Assembly: GCA_026214975.1 (NCBI GenBank)
Contig: CM047805.1
Location: 191,837,620 to 191,901,619 of the forward strand
Source of the DNA: Gentiana macrophylla
Lineage: Eukaryota > Streptophyta > Magnoliopsida > Gentianales > Gentianaceae
Reading direction: 5' to 3'
DNA length: 64,000 bases
Shown: piece by piece, positions 24,005 to 35,492 of the stretch
Numbering within the stretch: the first letter of the stretch is position 1
Layout of the letters: every line of letters starts with the position of its first letter
Translations under genes and position numbers: made by a program
Notes under the pieces: generated by a model
The model's database searches: none
Seen by the model: the letters and a program-made list of their open reading frames with translations, nothing else
Told to the model about the DNA's origin: nothing

Positions 24005-24048
24005 ACAGGACTTTCTGCGACGCTGAAAAGCGTCGCTATAAGTCCTGT
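24005..24048 (+). other. GAAA tetraloop hairpin in the leader
   Basis: A 9-bp stem (ACAGGACTT with AAGTCCTGT) and an 8-bp stem (GCGACGCT with AGCGTCGC) are separated by a 3x3 internal loop and capped by GAAA. It lies about 415 bases after the primer site. The position would suit an RNA packaging or dimer signal; that is inference. Confidence 0.7.
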
Positions 24049-25878
24049 ATAATAAAACTAGCTTGCGGCTAGGGTTTTCTTTGCGGCTGTATGTTTTTTT
24101 TTTTTTTATTTGACCTAATTTTTTTTTTTGGGTAAACTTAACTGCCGTTTGGCAGATTATTATTATAAAAAAAAATAAATAAATAAATTATATTTTTGGT
24201 AATTTTTTATAACAGCCGAAGGAATAAAAATAAAAAAAAACAAAAAGGGTTTTATTTATCAAATAAATTGGATTTATTTAATTAAAAAGCCTTTTCTCCT
24301 CTCGGTGTTAAGTGGTTCGTGATCCGGCGGTTCGAGTTCAAGATTCAAGATCAAGACTCAAGACATAGATTAAGTAATTTATCGCTTTCCTAGAATAGAT
24401 TAGATAATGGGTACCAACAATCCATCTCGGTGTTTAAATTTTCCGCAATTTATTTTTATGTGTTTGATCATAAAATAGATATAAAATCGGAATTGCCATG
24501 ACATGCATCATATCATAAATCCACTCCATGCATACATGTAGAATTTTAATTTTGGTAATTAAAATAGGCATGTATACAAACTCGTGTAATTAGTTGAAAT
24601 TTAATTAATACGTGGTAATTAATTAATTTAGTAAGTAATTAAAGATCCGAGGACGGGTTATGAAATCGTTAAGCCTTTCGGTGTGTGTTCTCGGTGAACC
24701 GCCTTAAAGCCCAAACGAGATCACGTTTTCGATTCGTAGTGTCTACGAGATTGAATGATGGTAAAAGAACAATAAATCTTGGATAAAAATGGTTCGCTTA
24801 TAGGTTGGGTGGTCAACTGAGCTTCGCTCGACCGACTTAACCCTCCTAGTGTGATGTATGCACGGGGGTCCGGCAAGACTAAGCTACACCGGAGAGAGGA
24901 GGGGTGATTCCTTCTTATCTCAATGGGGCTCTCTTGACCCGACTTCGTCCGACTGTCACATATGTTCCAACGAATAGGACGGGTAGGCTTGCCTACGTTA
25001 CCGACACCATTCGGAATCCTTGATTTGATGTGCTTTTATGTTAACATCAAAAGGCGTGGTTAGTTAACCCACCACCACTTCCAAAATATTGAGTGGGAGC
25101 GGGGAGGCGACACCAACCCCATGGCCTATACTATAGATACAAGTAAGTGACGGAAGGGTGGCGCCTCGCGGGCGCTTTGATTTCGTCCCCTACGGATGGT
25201 GTTCACCCTATCAACATTCATGGCTTGGTCTCCGAAAGGATAGGATTTACAGGTACTCGTCGGGTCACCGACCTATCCGACGACGGCACACTCGGGCGTA
25301 CTAAGAGATCCGATATAGTAGGTCACACTCATCAAGGGTATTTTTGATAATATCTAGGCTAAAAAAGGAAGGTAGTCAATGAATAAAGGGATGTTCGATT
25401 CTCGTGGGATGTTCGATTCTCACAAGTTATTCATTGATGAGATTGTCTCGATTTAACCGTCATCTCTTTGACCTACCTACGGCGGCACTCGAGATGCGAG
25501 GTTAAAACCTTGGAATGGTAGAGTAGACTTATTTTTAGTTTACAATTCCTAAAATAAAATAATATAGTAGTGTTAAACTTGAATTAATTTATGTCATTTT
25601 ATTTCTGACATTATCCCTTACTAAATTGCTTAAAAATTTATAATTGACTAGTATTGACTTCTTTTAAAAGTGGAAAGTAACTAGGACGTTGAACTAGTTA
25701 ATCGATAATGCAATTAATTTTGAAAGAGATATTTTCTCTTAAGCCTTTTAAAACCGGTGACATATAGGTATGTCACTAGTGTCATTCGTGTCAAGCGGAA
25801 GACAAACTTAGTTTGATCAAAGGTGATTTCGGACTTTGAAATTCTTCTAGTGAATTTTGAGTGTGTACACGAGTAATT

Positions 25879-26255
25879 TTCTAATTGAAAAATCGGAAAA
25901 TCATGAAGTGTTACTAGTTGGACGATATTTGGAATCGATGAACTAGTGGGAGCTTTATTTTTGTTGTTTTTCTAGAACATTAGAAAAGTGTAATCGACTA
26001 CACACGTAATCGTTCTAATTGAAAAACCGGAAAGTCATGAAATGTCGCTAGTTGGACGATATTTGGAATCGATGAACTAGTGGGAGTTCTATGATTTGTT
26101 GTTTTTTGGAAATATGGAACTATGAGATTTTTTCTAAATCGAAAAAATCGGAAAATCATAAATAAAGCATTGCTCGTTAGGCGGTATTTGGAACCGATAA
26201 ACTAGTGGGAGCTTTAATATGATTTGTTGTTTTTTCGGTATATTAGAAAATCCGA
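25879..26255 (+). repeat. Three tandem units of 120-135 bp
   Basis: Units start at 25879, 26013 and 26132. Each has TTCTAAtTGAAAAAtCGGAAA-like text, then GATATTTGGAATCGATGAAC and CTAGTGGGAG. The third is the most diverged. Confidence 0.8.
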
Positions 26256-29167
26256 GAAGTCCAGACGAGTAACACTCGAAATAGACATCCCACGGTTCAA
26301 GAGTAGTGTCTACTCAAACGAACATTGGTTCAAGTCTGCTTTCCATTCACGGAAAGTCAAGAATGGGAGAATATGTCTAAAAGTGTTAGTCATCTAAACT
26401 GAGAAAACTTTAAATTTGAACGAAAATTAATTAATCGAAAATCATAGGATAAGGGCGGTGATTTTGGATCGCCAACCTATGAATCCTTGGCGATTTTCTC
26501 GAGCTAAGTTCTTTGGAGAACAAGGTAGCAAAGTGCATTTAACGATTAAAAAAGAGTAAACAACGGGCGAGATAATTTTAGCTAGAATAGTGGGAGTGAT
26601 ATAAGGAAATGAATCTCGGATTCAATCCTTGGATATCGCGGAAAAATTATTTTCTGTTTAAGATTCGTTGGAACGAACGGATTTACCTTATATTCAATAA
26701 TTTGTTTGTCGTATGAAAGTGAATATACCATTTGTAGTATTTAATCCAAGACTCGGACTTTTGTTTGATAAAGTCAAAACCACTTAGAACCGCTAAAATA
26801 TGTATATAAAACACATCTTAAGAACTATTAAAAGCAATTGGTTTCTATATTTAGATAAACGCTTCTTCATATTCCATAGTTAGTGCATAGTCCCTAAAAG
26901 ACAAGACTTGAAGACTGGCTCAGGGTGATTCCTTTCTCCCAGTCTGGTTATATTGTCTCAAAGGTTCAATGACTAAGTTTCCTTTCAATCGGGAAAGGAT
27001 AATGGTTATAAAGAAGTAACATAGCTTGTTTATGACGACCTTCGGGGTCTGATGAAAGATACAAGCTAGTAGGAGCTTCCGAGTAGTGACTTATTGTCTG
27101 ATAACTATTCAAACACTCCGGAAAGTTTATCCAAAATATTCTGAGGTATCTCTGATTTTGTCGGAGATAGAGTATTCTATACTCGGAATATGCCATTCAT
27201 AGTCCTCGGGACTGATGCTTAGCCTGCCTCATTGTGACATGTTCTCACTAAGTGAGAAACCGTTAAATTGCCTTACATAGTTTTAGATGTGCTACAATAC
27301 ACTGCTTAACTCAATAAAGATATTGGAAGCGAAATAACGGTTTACATTGAAATGTAAGACCGAGAAGTCTACATAGACTATGCTTTGGAATTTACGGATA
27401 AGGTGTGGATTCGGTTCACCCCACTTCCATAAATATAAGCATTTAGCACACGGTGCTTGAAGGTAAGACTGGGAATTTCACGAACACGTTCGGTCAGTGA
27501 CCAATCGTTATATATCTTGCAGCATTGAGAAAAAGGTTTGTTATAAGATTCTTGAAATCGGGAAGGGACAGTTATACTATTGCGTCCTTTCTGATAGAGT
27601 CTATGAACAAGATAAAACCGTAAACCTTGCGATGACGTTTACTCAAGGTAGTTACTAAGCGATTAAAATCGGACCACATCCAACATCGGTTGTTGGTGAT
27701 AACACTAAATACTACTAAACTAGATCGTAATTTTGATCCAACGGTAAGTATTGGGAGTATGGTTTATCCATTACCCATTACGGTTTCGAGGACTTGGTAG
27801 TCTGGGGATCGATTGATGACCTATGTCTCTTTTAAGAGCAGTATAGGATTCTGATAATAGAGGTTGGTTTAATAGCCATAACCCTGTGAATGGAGTTCGG
27901 AACTCCAGTTCTGTTCATGCTCTTGTAGAACCACCGAGCGTCTCAGGCCAGTGGGAGTAATTGGATCTACACGGAAAAGAGTAGAATGAATGGGAAAGTT
28001 TATCTTCGAGAGCAAAGATTGAGTGGTCTAGGGTAATTCCTAAGAAGTAGAGAGTTAATCGGACCTTGAACTCTCTTACCACTTAGTATTGCATGATTTC
28101 GTTCAAAAGCGTAGAAAATAGGGGTGATTCCTCGAGACTTTTCTTGCCGAACAAATGGAGTCTGGATTCATTCGGAATGAAGGTATTGCCTTATGAACTC
28201 ATGACGGGATGATCGAGGCTTATGTCCTTTGTGGATAAAAGCAAACCTCTCGGTCACTAGAAGTCATATATTTCTACAATATGTGTAGTTGACTGAATAT
28301 TGATAAGTCATTTCTAGGATGGATATCAATTTAGTCTGATGAGTGAATATATAAATATATATTAGTGTTTGTGAAGGATAACCTCGCACGATTGGCAACA
28401 ACATGGGTGTGCTATCTGAAGTCAGAATCTGACAATGCCACAATTCTCTGCAATAGAGATTTGGACAACATTTTGAAGAGTTTGACTCGGTCGAATTCAT
28501 TAGAATCGATCCTTTGGTTTCCCATCCATCTTATTGGTTAAGATGATGCATCAATGTATGCAACATTCAACGAGGAAGTTCTACCCTATGCCTCGGGAAT
28601 GACTCTACAAATCTTCGGATCAAGAGAAATGGGATAGATTCTCTTTCCAAGTAAGAGATGGTCAGGTTATTGAACGTCAACTTTGATCGAATCTTAGATT
28701 CGGCGGTTAACAAAGCAAGTTTAGTATGTCCTTTAGTATCTTGAGAGAACGAGGAACAATATGCGGACATATTCAGGTGTAAACTTGGATATGTATGATA
28801 CGCTGATTTTGACTTTAAGTCAGATTGAGGATGATCGTTAAGTCGATCTCGGGCTCAGTGTTTACTCAGTACCACATGATTAGATGGACCGGTAACGCGT
28901 TTTGATTCTACGGATCGTCTCGAGCGATAACAACCGACTAATCATTAAGACCCATGACATTTAGATGTAGGTACTTCCGAGTCTTTGACCTATCCTACGA
29001 CGGCATACTCGGAGTGTACTTTGGAATCTGAAATGGTTATGATATGCTTAATGGGTACTAGAATACGGGATGGGTCTCCATTGCTTTAGAGCAAGTGGGA
29101 GATGTAGTTTGTTGTATTTTAAATAATAGGGTGTGCTCTAAAACAATTAATCACATGCTTTCGTGCA

Positions 29168-29177
29168 AGTGGGAGAT
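29168..29177 (+). other. Polypurine tract of the LARD-like element
   Basis: AGTGGGAGAT directly precedes the TGTTAGG start of the 3' LTR. Confidence 0.85.
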
Positions 29178-31008
29178 TGTTAGGTGTGATGCCCGAAAGA
29201 CAATTTTTGTAATTGTTTTATTTAATAAATGAAATGATATTATTATTCATATTTATTATTCTCATAATCACCGATGTGACAATAGTATTTACACTACAGA
29301 AAACCCTAAGTATATCGTTTATGTAATCACTTAACTCAGTGTATGGGATATTCACGGGAGGATTGAGTTAGTGAAGATGTACTTAAAATACAATTAGCCC
29401 GTAGTGAAGTTAATCGAGAGTATCGGGTCTCTCCTTTAACGTGCTATTAATGCGCCCATAACACAATAGGTGTGATTGTCTTATCCGGACTTTCGGTTAA
29501 GAGAACCTAGTGGGGCATTTATATATGATAGATATATCATATAGGGCTGGACCGATTTGATTAGAGTTCACGATATAATTCCGTAATCGAGAAGTCTTAT
29601 CGAATCAATGGATGATCATATTTATGGATATATCTTAATCCTAAGGTGATCACAGTCAACTGCTTGAATCAGTATGAAGTTTGACTTGACGGTTAAGGAT
29701 TACACTGAGTCTGTGGTCTGAATTACCCCATCTTGGCATTGTACTGGATTGAGTGAGTAGTCTGTGTTATCACGATATCGGAATCCATTCCTTCCATTTA
29801 TGGAAGTAGATAGACGATTCCACTTATTTGTTAACCCTAGAAAGCGATCGATCCATGGAGTTCATATTACAACGATTAGCTACCGGTGAGTTGTATGAAT
29901 TAATTGATCACTTTAGGGGTTAATGGTAAATAAGGATAAGAGGTTCTAAAAAGGGTTAATGGTAACTTCCGATTTAGAATGAGCGATCTATGGAGGATTA
30001 ATCCATATGTAATGATTATATCAATGGACGCTTATTATTATTCTCGTGAGAGATAAATATAATCTCATAATCGGAGGAGTGCGATCACGGGATTATGGTG
30101 GCATATTCTGTGATTGATTTATCGAATATAATTATTCTATAATTATTTATTTGATTTATCGGAGCCGCTGATTATTAGTCCATGGTCCCCGACGTGCCTC
30201 CTAATATAGCATAGCTATTCTCGGACGTCGTATCCTAATAATATTAATTTAGTTCTTGTTGGACTTTATTAAAACGATATGTGAATTAATTGTTTAGTGG
30301 ACTATTAAATTAGTTGGGCTAAATAATTAAATATATGAAAAAGATATTTTTCATAATCTTGGCCCAATTTATGTGTGTTGGTCGAAATTAATTAGTGACT
30401 AGGTCACAAACAATTTTCGCCCCATGTATTATTTTATGGAACAAGAAATTGTTTTCTTGTGTATTAATAAGACATGTGCATAAAATATTTATTGGATAAA
30501 TATTTATGGAAAGAAATAAAGATAAATATTATTCTAGATTTGTTCTAGAATATTATGAGATTATCTTTTATTTAATAGGATTATTATAATTGATTTTGTA
30601 TTAATTATTAAATCCTTGGAGGCTAAGTTTTACTCTCTTATATAAAGAGAGTTCTCCCAAGCCTTAATACACATGTAATTTTCGAGTTCCACCTCTTAGA
30701 GAGGAGGAAGAAATTTCGACCAAGAGGGTTGGGGAAAAATCTTGGAGATTTTTCTGGGTAGCATATCGGAAGGATTCGAGACGAGGATTTCCTTCCACCG
30801 GGAGTTGCTTGGATCACACGTACGGAAGATCGTGGTGCTCTTCACACCTTCGTTCGTTCTTTCTATTGCGGTTCTCCAACTTGGATTTTGAGATCCAAGA
30901 GGTATGTTCTACAACCCCCTTGTAGATGTAGATCTAGTTATTTTATTACGTGTATTTTATAGATCTAGATCCTTAAAATCGCTTCCGTTGCGGATGGTAT
31001 TACTAACA
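29178..31008 (+). repeat. 3' LTR of the LARD-like element
   Basis: Near-identical to 21771-23589, 12 bases longer from small indels (for example near 29898 and 30411). It is followed by the CCTAT target duplication. Confidence 0.93.
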
Positions 31009-31011
31009 CCT

Positions 31012-31407
31012 ATGATTGACATGTTCGCTCTGGAAAGTGAGGTTCCGGTTCTGGCTAGTGATGATTGGGAAGAGCCTGAGCCCAAACTCAGTTCACAGTC
31101 AGTCTCGCGACAACAGAGACGGGTCAGTCAGAGAGCCGAGCGAAAGCGTACTCTAGTCCACGGGGGAACTCAATCTCAAATAGCTCTAATTGAGGAGAAT
31201 GCAAGAGAGATTGCGGGTTTGCACCGTTTAATGGATTATATGATGGACTTCCTAGGCATTCCTCCTTACGCCCCACCACCGAGAGTTGCCCCACATCGCG
31301 GAGCGTCCACTTCTGCTACTGCTGCATCTACTTCTGGTCCGCCTCCTGGTTTTGAGCATTATGTGGATCCACAAGAGGACTACGATTCCCACTTTGGCGA
31401 TTCCTAG
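31012..31407 (+). pseudogene. Plant-transposon-like ORF, 3' part
   Basis: Open frame MIDMFALESEVPVLASDD... to a TAG at 31405. It has a Gln/Arg-rich stretch (SRQQRRVSQRAERKRT), a helical piece (ENAREIAGLHRLMDYMMDF) and a Pro-rich acidic end (PPPGFEHYVDPQEDYDSHF). It is the continuation of 21048-21770 after removal of the inserted element, but in a shifted frame: read straight across the junction, the upstream frame meets a stop. C-terminal part of the accessory ORF of the outer element. Confidence 0.6.
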
Positions 31408-32731
31408 TTTCTTTTCTTATTTCTTGTTGTTGTTTTCCATTGTAGTCTTTTATTTTTATTTTTATTTTCATTTTCATTTTTTCTTTTCATTCCTATCTAG
31501 TAGTATTATGTCAGACTTTTAATATTAATATAATCATTTTTTCGGCATAACATGGTTTAGGAGTTTTTATGTTTCTCTTTTACTGCTTCAATTTAATTAT
31601 ACGGTTATTGTCACTCGAGTTGCGTCTCTTGTTTTGTATGAGATAACTGTTGCAGATTTCCGAGGATTTATCTTTTGAGCCCTTTGCAATTGATGGCGAT
31701 CCGTTTACTTCTTCCGCTCCACGCTTACCAAAGCTAAGTTCCTTTCTGTTTTCATTTTTCATCTTTTCATTGGAGACAATGCTTCGATTAAGTGGGGGTA
31801 GGAGCGTCACTTAGCTTTTTAGCATTACCGATGATTGATTGATTACATTGATTCTCTTAAATGTATTTTTCACCACAGAGACTTTGATTCGTCTCATAAA
31901 AAAATTTGGAAAAAAGATGACGTTTTTTACCTTTTGGAGTTGATTAATTACACCCTTGTTTCCCTATGCATAGATAAGAGTCAGGGCCACTTCTGAAGTA
32001 CTGGCGTATTGAGCGCATATTCTGTTTATGAACCACCATTCTAAGCACGTATAACTCACTTTCCCTGGTATGTAGTAGATGGCGCATTGCTTTGACTAGA
32101 GTTGACCCTAGCTTTATCTCGAATTTTGTTCTACCTATGGTCATTTAGGTCAAGTTGTGGATCTTATAAGGGCTAAGGAGTTACGGATTCGGTAGTTTAT
32201 AATGAGTGTAGACCTTGAGGATGGATAAATTTTGAGAGTTTACTTGCTGATAAAAAGAGACAAAGAAAGAAAAATGATTATCATGGTTATATGCTAGTTC
32301 TTTCTCTTTGGCAAGAGGGAAGCATATTCGATGGAGCGTAAGACGCACGACCCTCGCACAAAATAGACCGATAAATTGAGCCTAAGAGTAATACTCAGTT
32401 CTCGATCCGCCTTGCCCAGTTGACTTGACCTAAGCAATAAAAGTAAAAAAATCAATTAATAAATAAATGGCGTAAAGGGAAAAGCATGTTTGTGAATGGT
32501 TAGTTAGACTATGGGTTGGCGTAGTGTGCGATTGTCCGCATTACTAAGGATACATGAGTTGTTGCACACACACATTGGTTCATGACGTGAATATTGTTTA
32601 ATGTGTTACTTATGGATATGAGTTAACATGATCTCTATCGTGACTATGTGAGACAACGCCGTTTTTAAGTAGCTTGAATTTGGTCAGGGTTTCATTTTCT
32701 TTTTGCCTTTTTGCTCGGGACGATCAAAAGC
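31408..32731 (+). other. 3' untranslated part of the outer element
   Basis: No gene. A T-rich run with TTTTTA/TTTTCA periodicity at 31443-31495, and a second polypurine-like word AGTGGGGGTA at 31791-31800, about 950 bases before the true tract. Confidence 0.6.
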
Positions 32732-32744
32732 TAAGTGGGGGGGA
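32732..32744 (+). other. Polypurine tract of the outer element
   Basis: AAGTGGGGGGGAG, one base before the TGATGACACC start of the 3' LTR. Confidence 0.85.
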
Positions 32745-32745
32745 G

Positions 32746-34147
32746 TTGATGACACCCTAAATGTTACCATTACTTATACCCTTATTTACCCCGAATTGTG
32801 CTCGAGAGGAGATAGATAGGCTCGTTATCGTATGGAATATATGTTAAATGCTATGTGTATGCTCCTAGGTTCATGATTCTGCATTTCTATTATTATCCCG
32901 TAGATTTGGTACTATTCCGCCTTGTTTTATACACTTTTCAGGATGTATCGAAATCTGGAGCAGCTAAGGACGGATTTAGGCTGAAAGGAAGACATTGGGC
33001 CAAGTAAATGAAGTCCAGGAAGAAATCTGCCAGAAAAAGGGATGAAAAGTTGGGCCGATTAATCTAAGCCCAGGCCCAATTTACCGAGGACTTAGAGGAC
33101 AAGAAACCGAAGTCTGCCGCATCTACTAGGTCGGTTAGGGTTTATTTGAGTCTTAAGTCAGCTATATTATCTATATAAAGCCGTAGAATCCAATTGTAAC
33201 ATAGGCAATACAATACAATATATCTTCTCATTTAGATTTGATGCAATAAAGTTTCTTTAGATCCTTTGTGATTTATTTTCTGGTTTTCTCCCCTCCACAC
33301 CATCTCTAGCTTGAGTAGATCAAGCTAGATTCCCATAACCGAAGGTATGAAGCTTTGAACGTTCCATTATGCCTTTATTATGGTAGATCTACTTGTTTTT
33401 ACGTGTTGTAGTTATGCATGTTTAACGACCCCATAATGTACTTGAATTAATCAGAACGAAGCAATGTAGATTCCAGAATAGGAAATGATGCCCCCAGTTA
33501 ATTGGCGGTCCATACCGATTAACCGCGGTAAACTTTTAAGAACCTTAATCTGGAGATTCAGCGTCAGCTACGTTGATCGACAGGATTAATTAAAACAATT
33601 TCTTAGGTCTGGCCAATCTAATATTCGTATATCGTAAATTAACACGAAGGACTTGGAAGGTGAAGTGTTAGTTAGGACATAGTCTTGATGGATCCCTAGG
33701 AACGTGCTAGTCAGTGTCGATGGCTGCTTAGGGAGGTTCTCGGTCTCGTGCCGGCATCTCTAGAATTTATCGCGTATGGACTAATACAACCAACGAAGGA
33801 GGTTAGTTGCATATAGATTGTCTATTGTCATTACAATGGAAGTAGATAGGGTTAGGAGATAGCACCCGTAGCTAAACTGAATTAAAACGCTTGATTAATT
33901 TAGGGAAATTATGTGGGAAGTAAACATAAGGATTAACTACGCCCAGTTGGTACATAGGTGGGGATGGGAGAGGAATACCATGTTCGTTTCTATGTTATTG
34001 TTGGTCAATGACCATATTTTAGTTAGGTTAGATTCGTTTATGCTTGAGTTGCATTGACTCTGTGGGATCGACCTTGATTCGCCGCCGCTATGCTATAATT
34101 TGACCTAGTACTCTTGCTAGTATATTCGACGTAATGCGCGACGATCA
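32746..34147 (+). repeat. Outer Gypsy 3' LTR, uninterrupted
   Basis: It starts TGATGACACCC and ends GCGACGATCA (1402 bp). It is the intact reference for the two 5' LTR pieces. The sequence CCAAG follows (34148-34152); its left partner lies outside the window. Confidence 0.93.
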
Positions 34148-34339
34148 CCAAGTTGACTCTCATCAATTAACAAAAATGGTATGTGATTGACATCGACAAA
34201 ACCTTCCTAACATTTCAATCAAACCAAACAATAACCGGAAATGAACAACAGAAAAATTCAGAATCTCTTCAGAAAGTGTTATTATTACTCAGTTGTTGTT
34301 TCTCGTTATTTCTGGTTTCTGTTCTTTCTTGTTTTTTCC

Positions 34340-35391
34340 ATGGGCAACCATCCGGTTCTACCTGCTCCGATTCCTGCTGATTTGGTGCTTCATCCTTGTG
34401 AGAGCCCAGTGTTTATCTTTGTGCAACCAGTTCTTGATGAATCTAACTATCATAGTTGGAAAACTGCTATGCTTAATACTCTGTCATCCAAGAATAAGTT
34501 TGGATTCATTGATGGCTCTATTCCCATCCCACCATTGGGAGATAGGCATCTCTCTTTATGAAAGCATAACAATAGCATGATCAAAGCATGGCTAAGAATT
34601 TCGGTTTCAAAAATAATTGCACATAGTGTGATGAGTTATCAAACTGCAAAAGAGATTTGGGATGATTTAAAAGAAATATATAACGGTGGAGATACTGATA
34701 GGCTATCAGGTTTAATGGATGAGATCCAAAATATGAAGCAGAGGGATCTTTCTGTTTCAGAATACTTAGCAAAGCTCAAGATCTTATGGGATCAATTGTT
34801 GGCCTTGACACCTCCCCTACTTGCTATTGTGTCCAGAAATGGTACAAGGATCACAATGAAAGGCATAATGTTATAGGATTTCTTAAAGGCCTTAATGAGA
34901 GTTTTCCACCATGAAATCTCAGGTATTAATGATCTCTCTTTCCTATTGTTAATAATGTTTTTTCTCTGGCATTGAAGCAAGAAAGACAGCATCATTATGG
35001 AGCAACTGGAAATAGTGTGAGTTCTGTACTTGGAAGTAATGGCATTGGGGTTCTTGATAAGAATGCTTTAATGGCCCAAAATCAGAACCAAAATGCTAAT
35101 TCTAACTTCAGGAAATCTTACAATAATGGTAGTAAGAAACCACAACACAATGCACTCACTGTGGGATGGCATGCCACACAGTGGATAGATGCTATAAAAA
35201 GCATGGTTATCCTACCAATTTTAGAGGAAGAGGGAAGGTATGTTGCAGCCAATAATGTTTCTTCTGAAGGCATTTTGGGCCAAGTTCCTCAAGAATTAGT
35301 GGCAGATCCTAAGGCTCCAGTCACACAAGAGCAGTATAAGCAGATTTTGAATATTTTGAGGGTAGGTTCTTTGTCTCAATCCATGTCCTAG
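34340..35391 (+). pseudogene. gag: Copia 2 gag, broken
   Basis: Likely start ATG at 34340 (MGNHPVLPAPIPADLVLHP). The gag N-terminal motif is seen in LDESNYHSWKTAMLNTLSSK, and the central part in SYQTAKEIWDDLKEIY and LMDEIQNMKQRDLSVSEYL. An in-frame TGA at 34559 falls where the family has Trp. Further breaks lie at about 34876-34980. A perfect CX2CX4HX4C zinc knuckle is encoded at 35151-35192 (CTHCGMACHTVDRC), but in a different frame from the surrounding open stretch, so a frameshift lies on each side. Product would be the nucleocapsid precursor; this copy is dead. Confidence 0.82.
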
Positions 35392-35492
35392 GAAATTAGT
35401 CATGCTGGTTTTAATTCTGCCAACTCAGCGGTTCTTTCTACTAACTTTGATTCTATGGATTCAGGTTTGTCTAAATCCTTTAATTGCTTTGA

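Larger units (their letters stand above)
23605..29167 (+). other. Internal domain of the LARD-like element
   Basis: 5.6 kb with stops in every frame. It holds poly-T/A runs at 24090-24240, a GAAA-capped hairpin (24005-24048), a threefold tandem repeat (25879-26255) and eight copies of the polypurine-like word AGTGGGAG counting the true tract. I recognise no protein. Confidence 0.7.
21771..31008 (+). mobile_element. Large coding-free LTR element (LARD-like), 9.2 kb
   Basis: Two LTRs of about 1.82 kb flank 5.6 kb of internal DNA. Exact 5-bp target duplication CCTAT (21766-21770 and 31009-31013). A primer site and polypurine tract are in place. No gag, protease, integrase, RT or RNase H wording was found in six frames; open frames do not exceed about 80 codons and resemble nothing. 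The LTR pair differs by scattered substitutions and small indels only, so it moved relatively recently. Primer site and LTR ends (TGTTAGG ... TAACA) suggest Copia-type machinery. Known class: large retrotransposon derivatives (LARDs), mobilised in trans. Confidence 0.85.
1..34147 (+). mobile_element. Outer Athila-like Gypsy element, RT-less and split by nested insertions
   Basis: Seen: an LTR at 1-422 plus 17593-18499 is repeated at 32746-34147. The first copy is followed by a primer-binding site matching the 3' end of tRNA-Asp (18506-18523), and the second is preceded by a polypurine tract (32732-32744). The left copy starts inside the LTR, about 83 bases in, so the element begins just outside the window. 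Internal DNA (18500-21770 and 31014-32745) holds a short acidic ORF, a retropepsin remnant and a plant-transposon-like ORF. No RT, RNase H or integrase motif was found. Known: Athila-type Gypsy elements use a tRNA-Asp primer and have LTRs of 1-2 kb. Inference: this is a non-autonomous derivative that depended on a relative for pol. It is the oldest layer of the nest because two other elements interrupt it. Confidence 0.8.

Noticed and set aside
25879..26255. CRISPR-like array
   Set aside because: Only three units of 120-135 bp without distinct spacers, inside a plant retroelement.
25147..28770. Frames of 60-80 codons inside the coding-free LTR element
   Set aside because: No codon bias or family wording; expected by chance in 5.6 kb.
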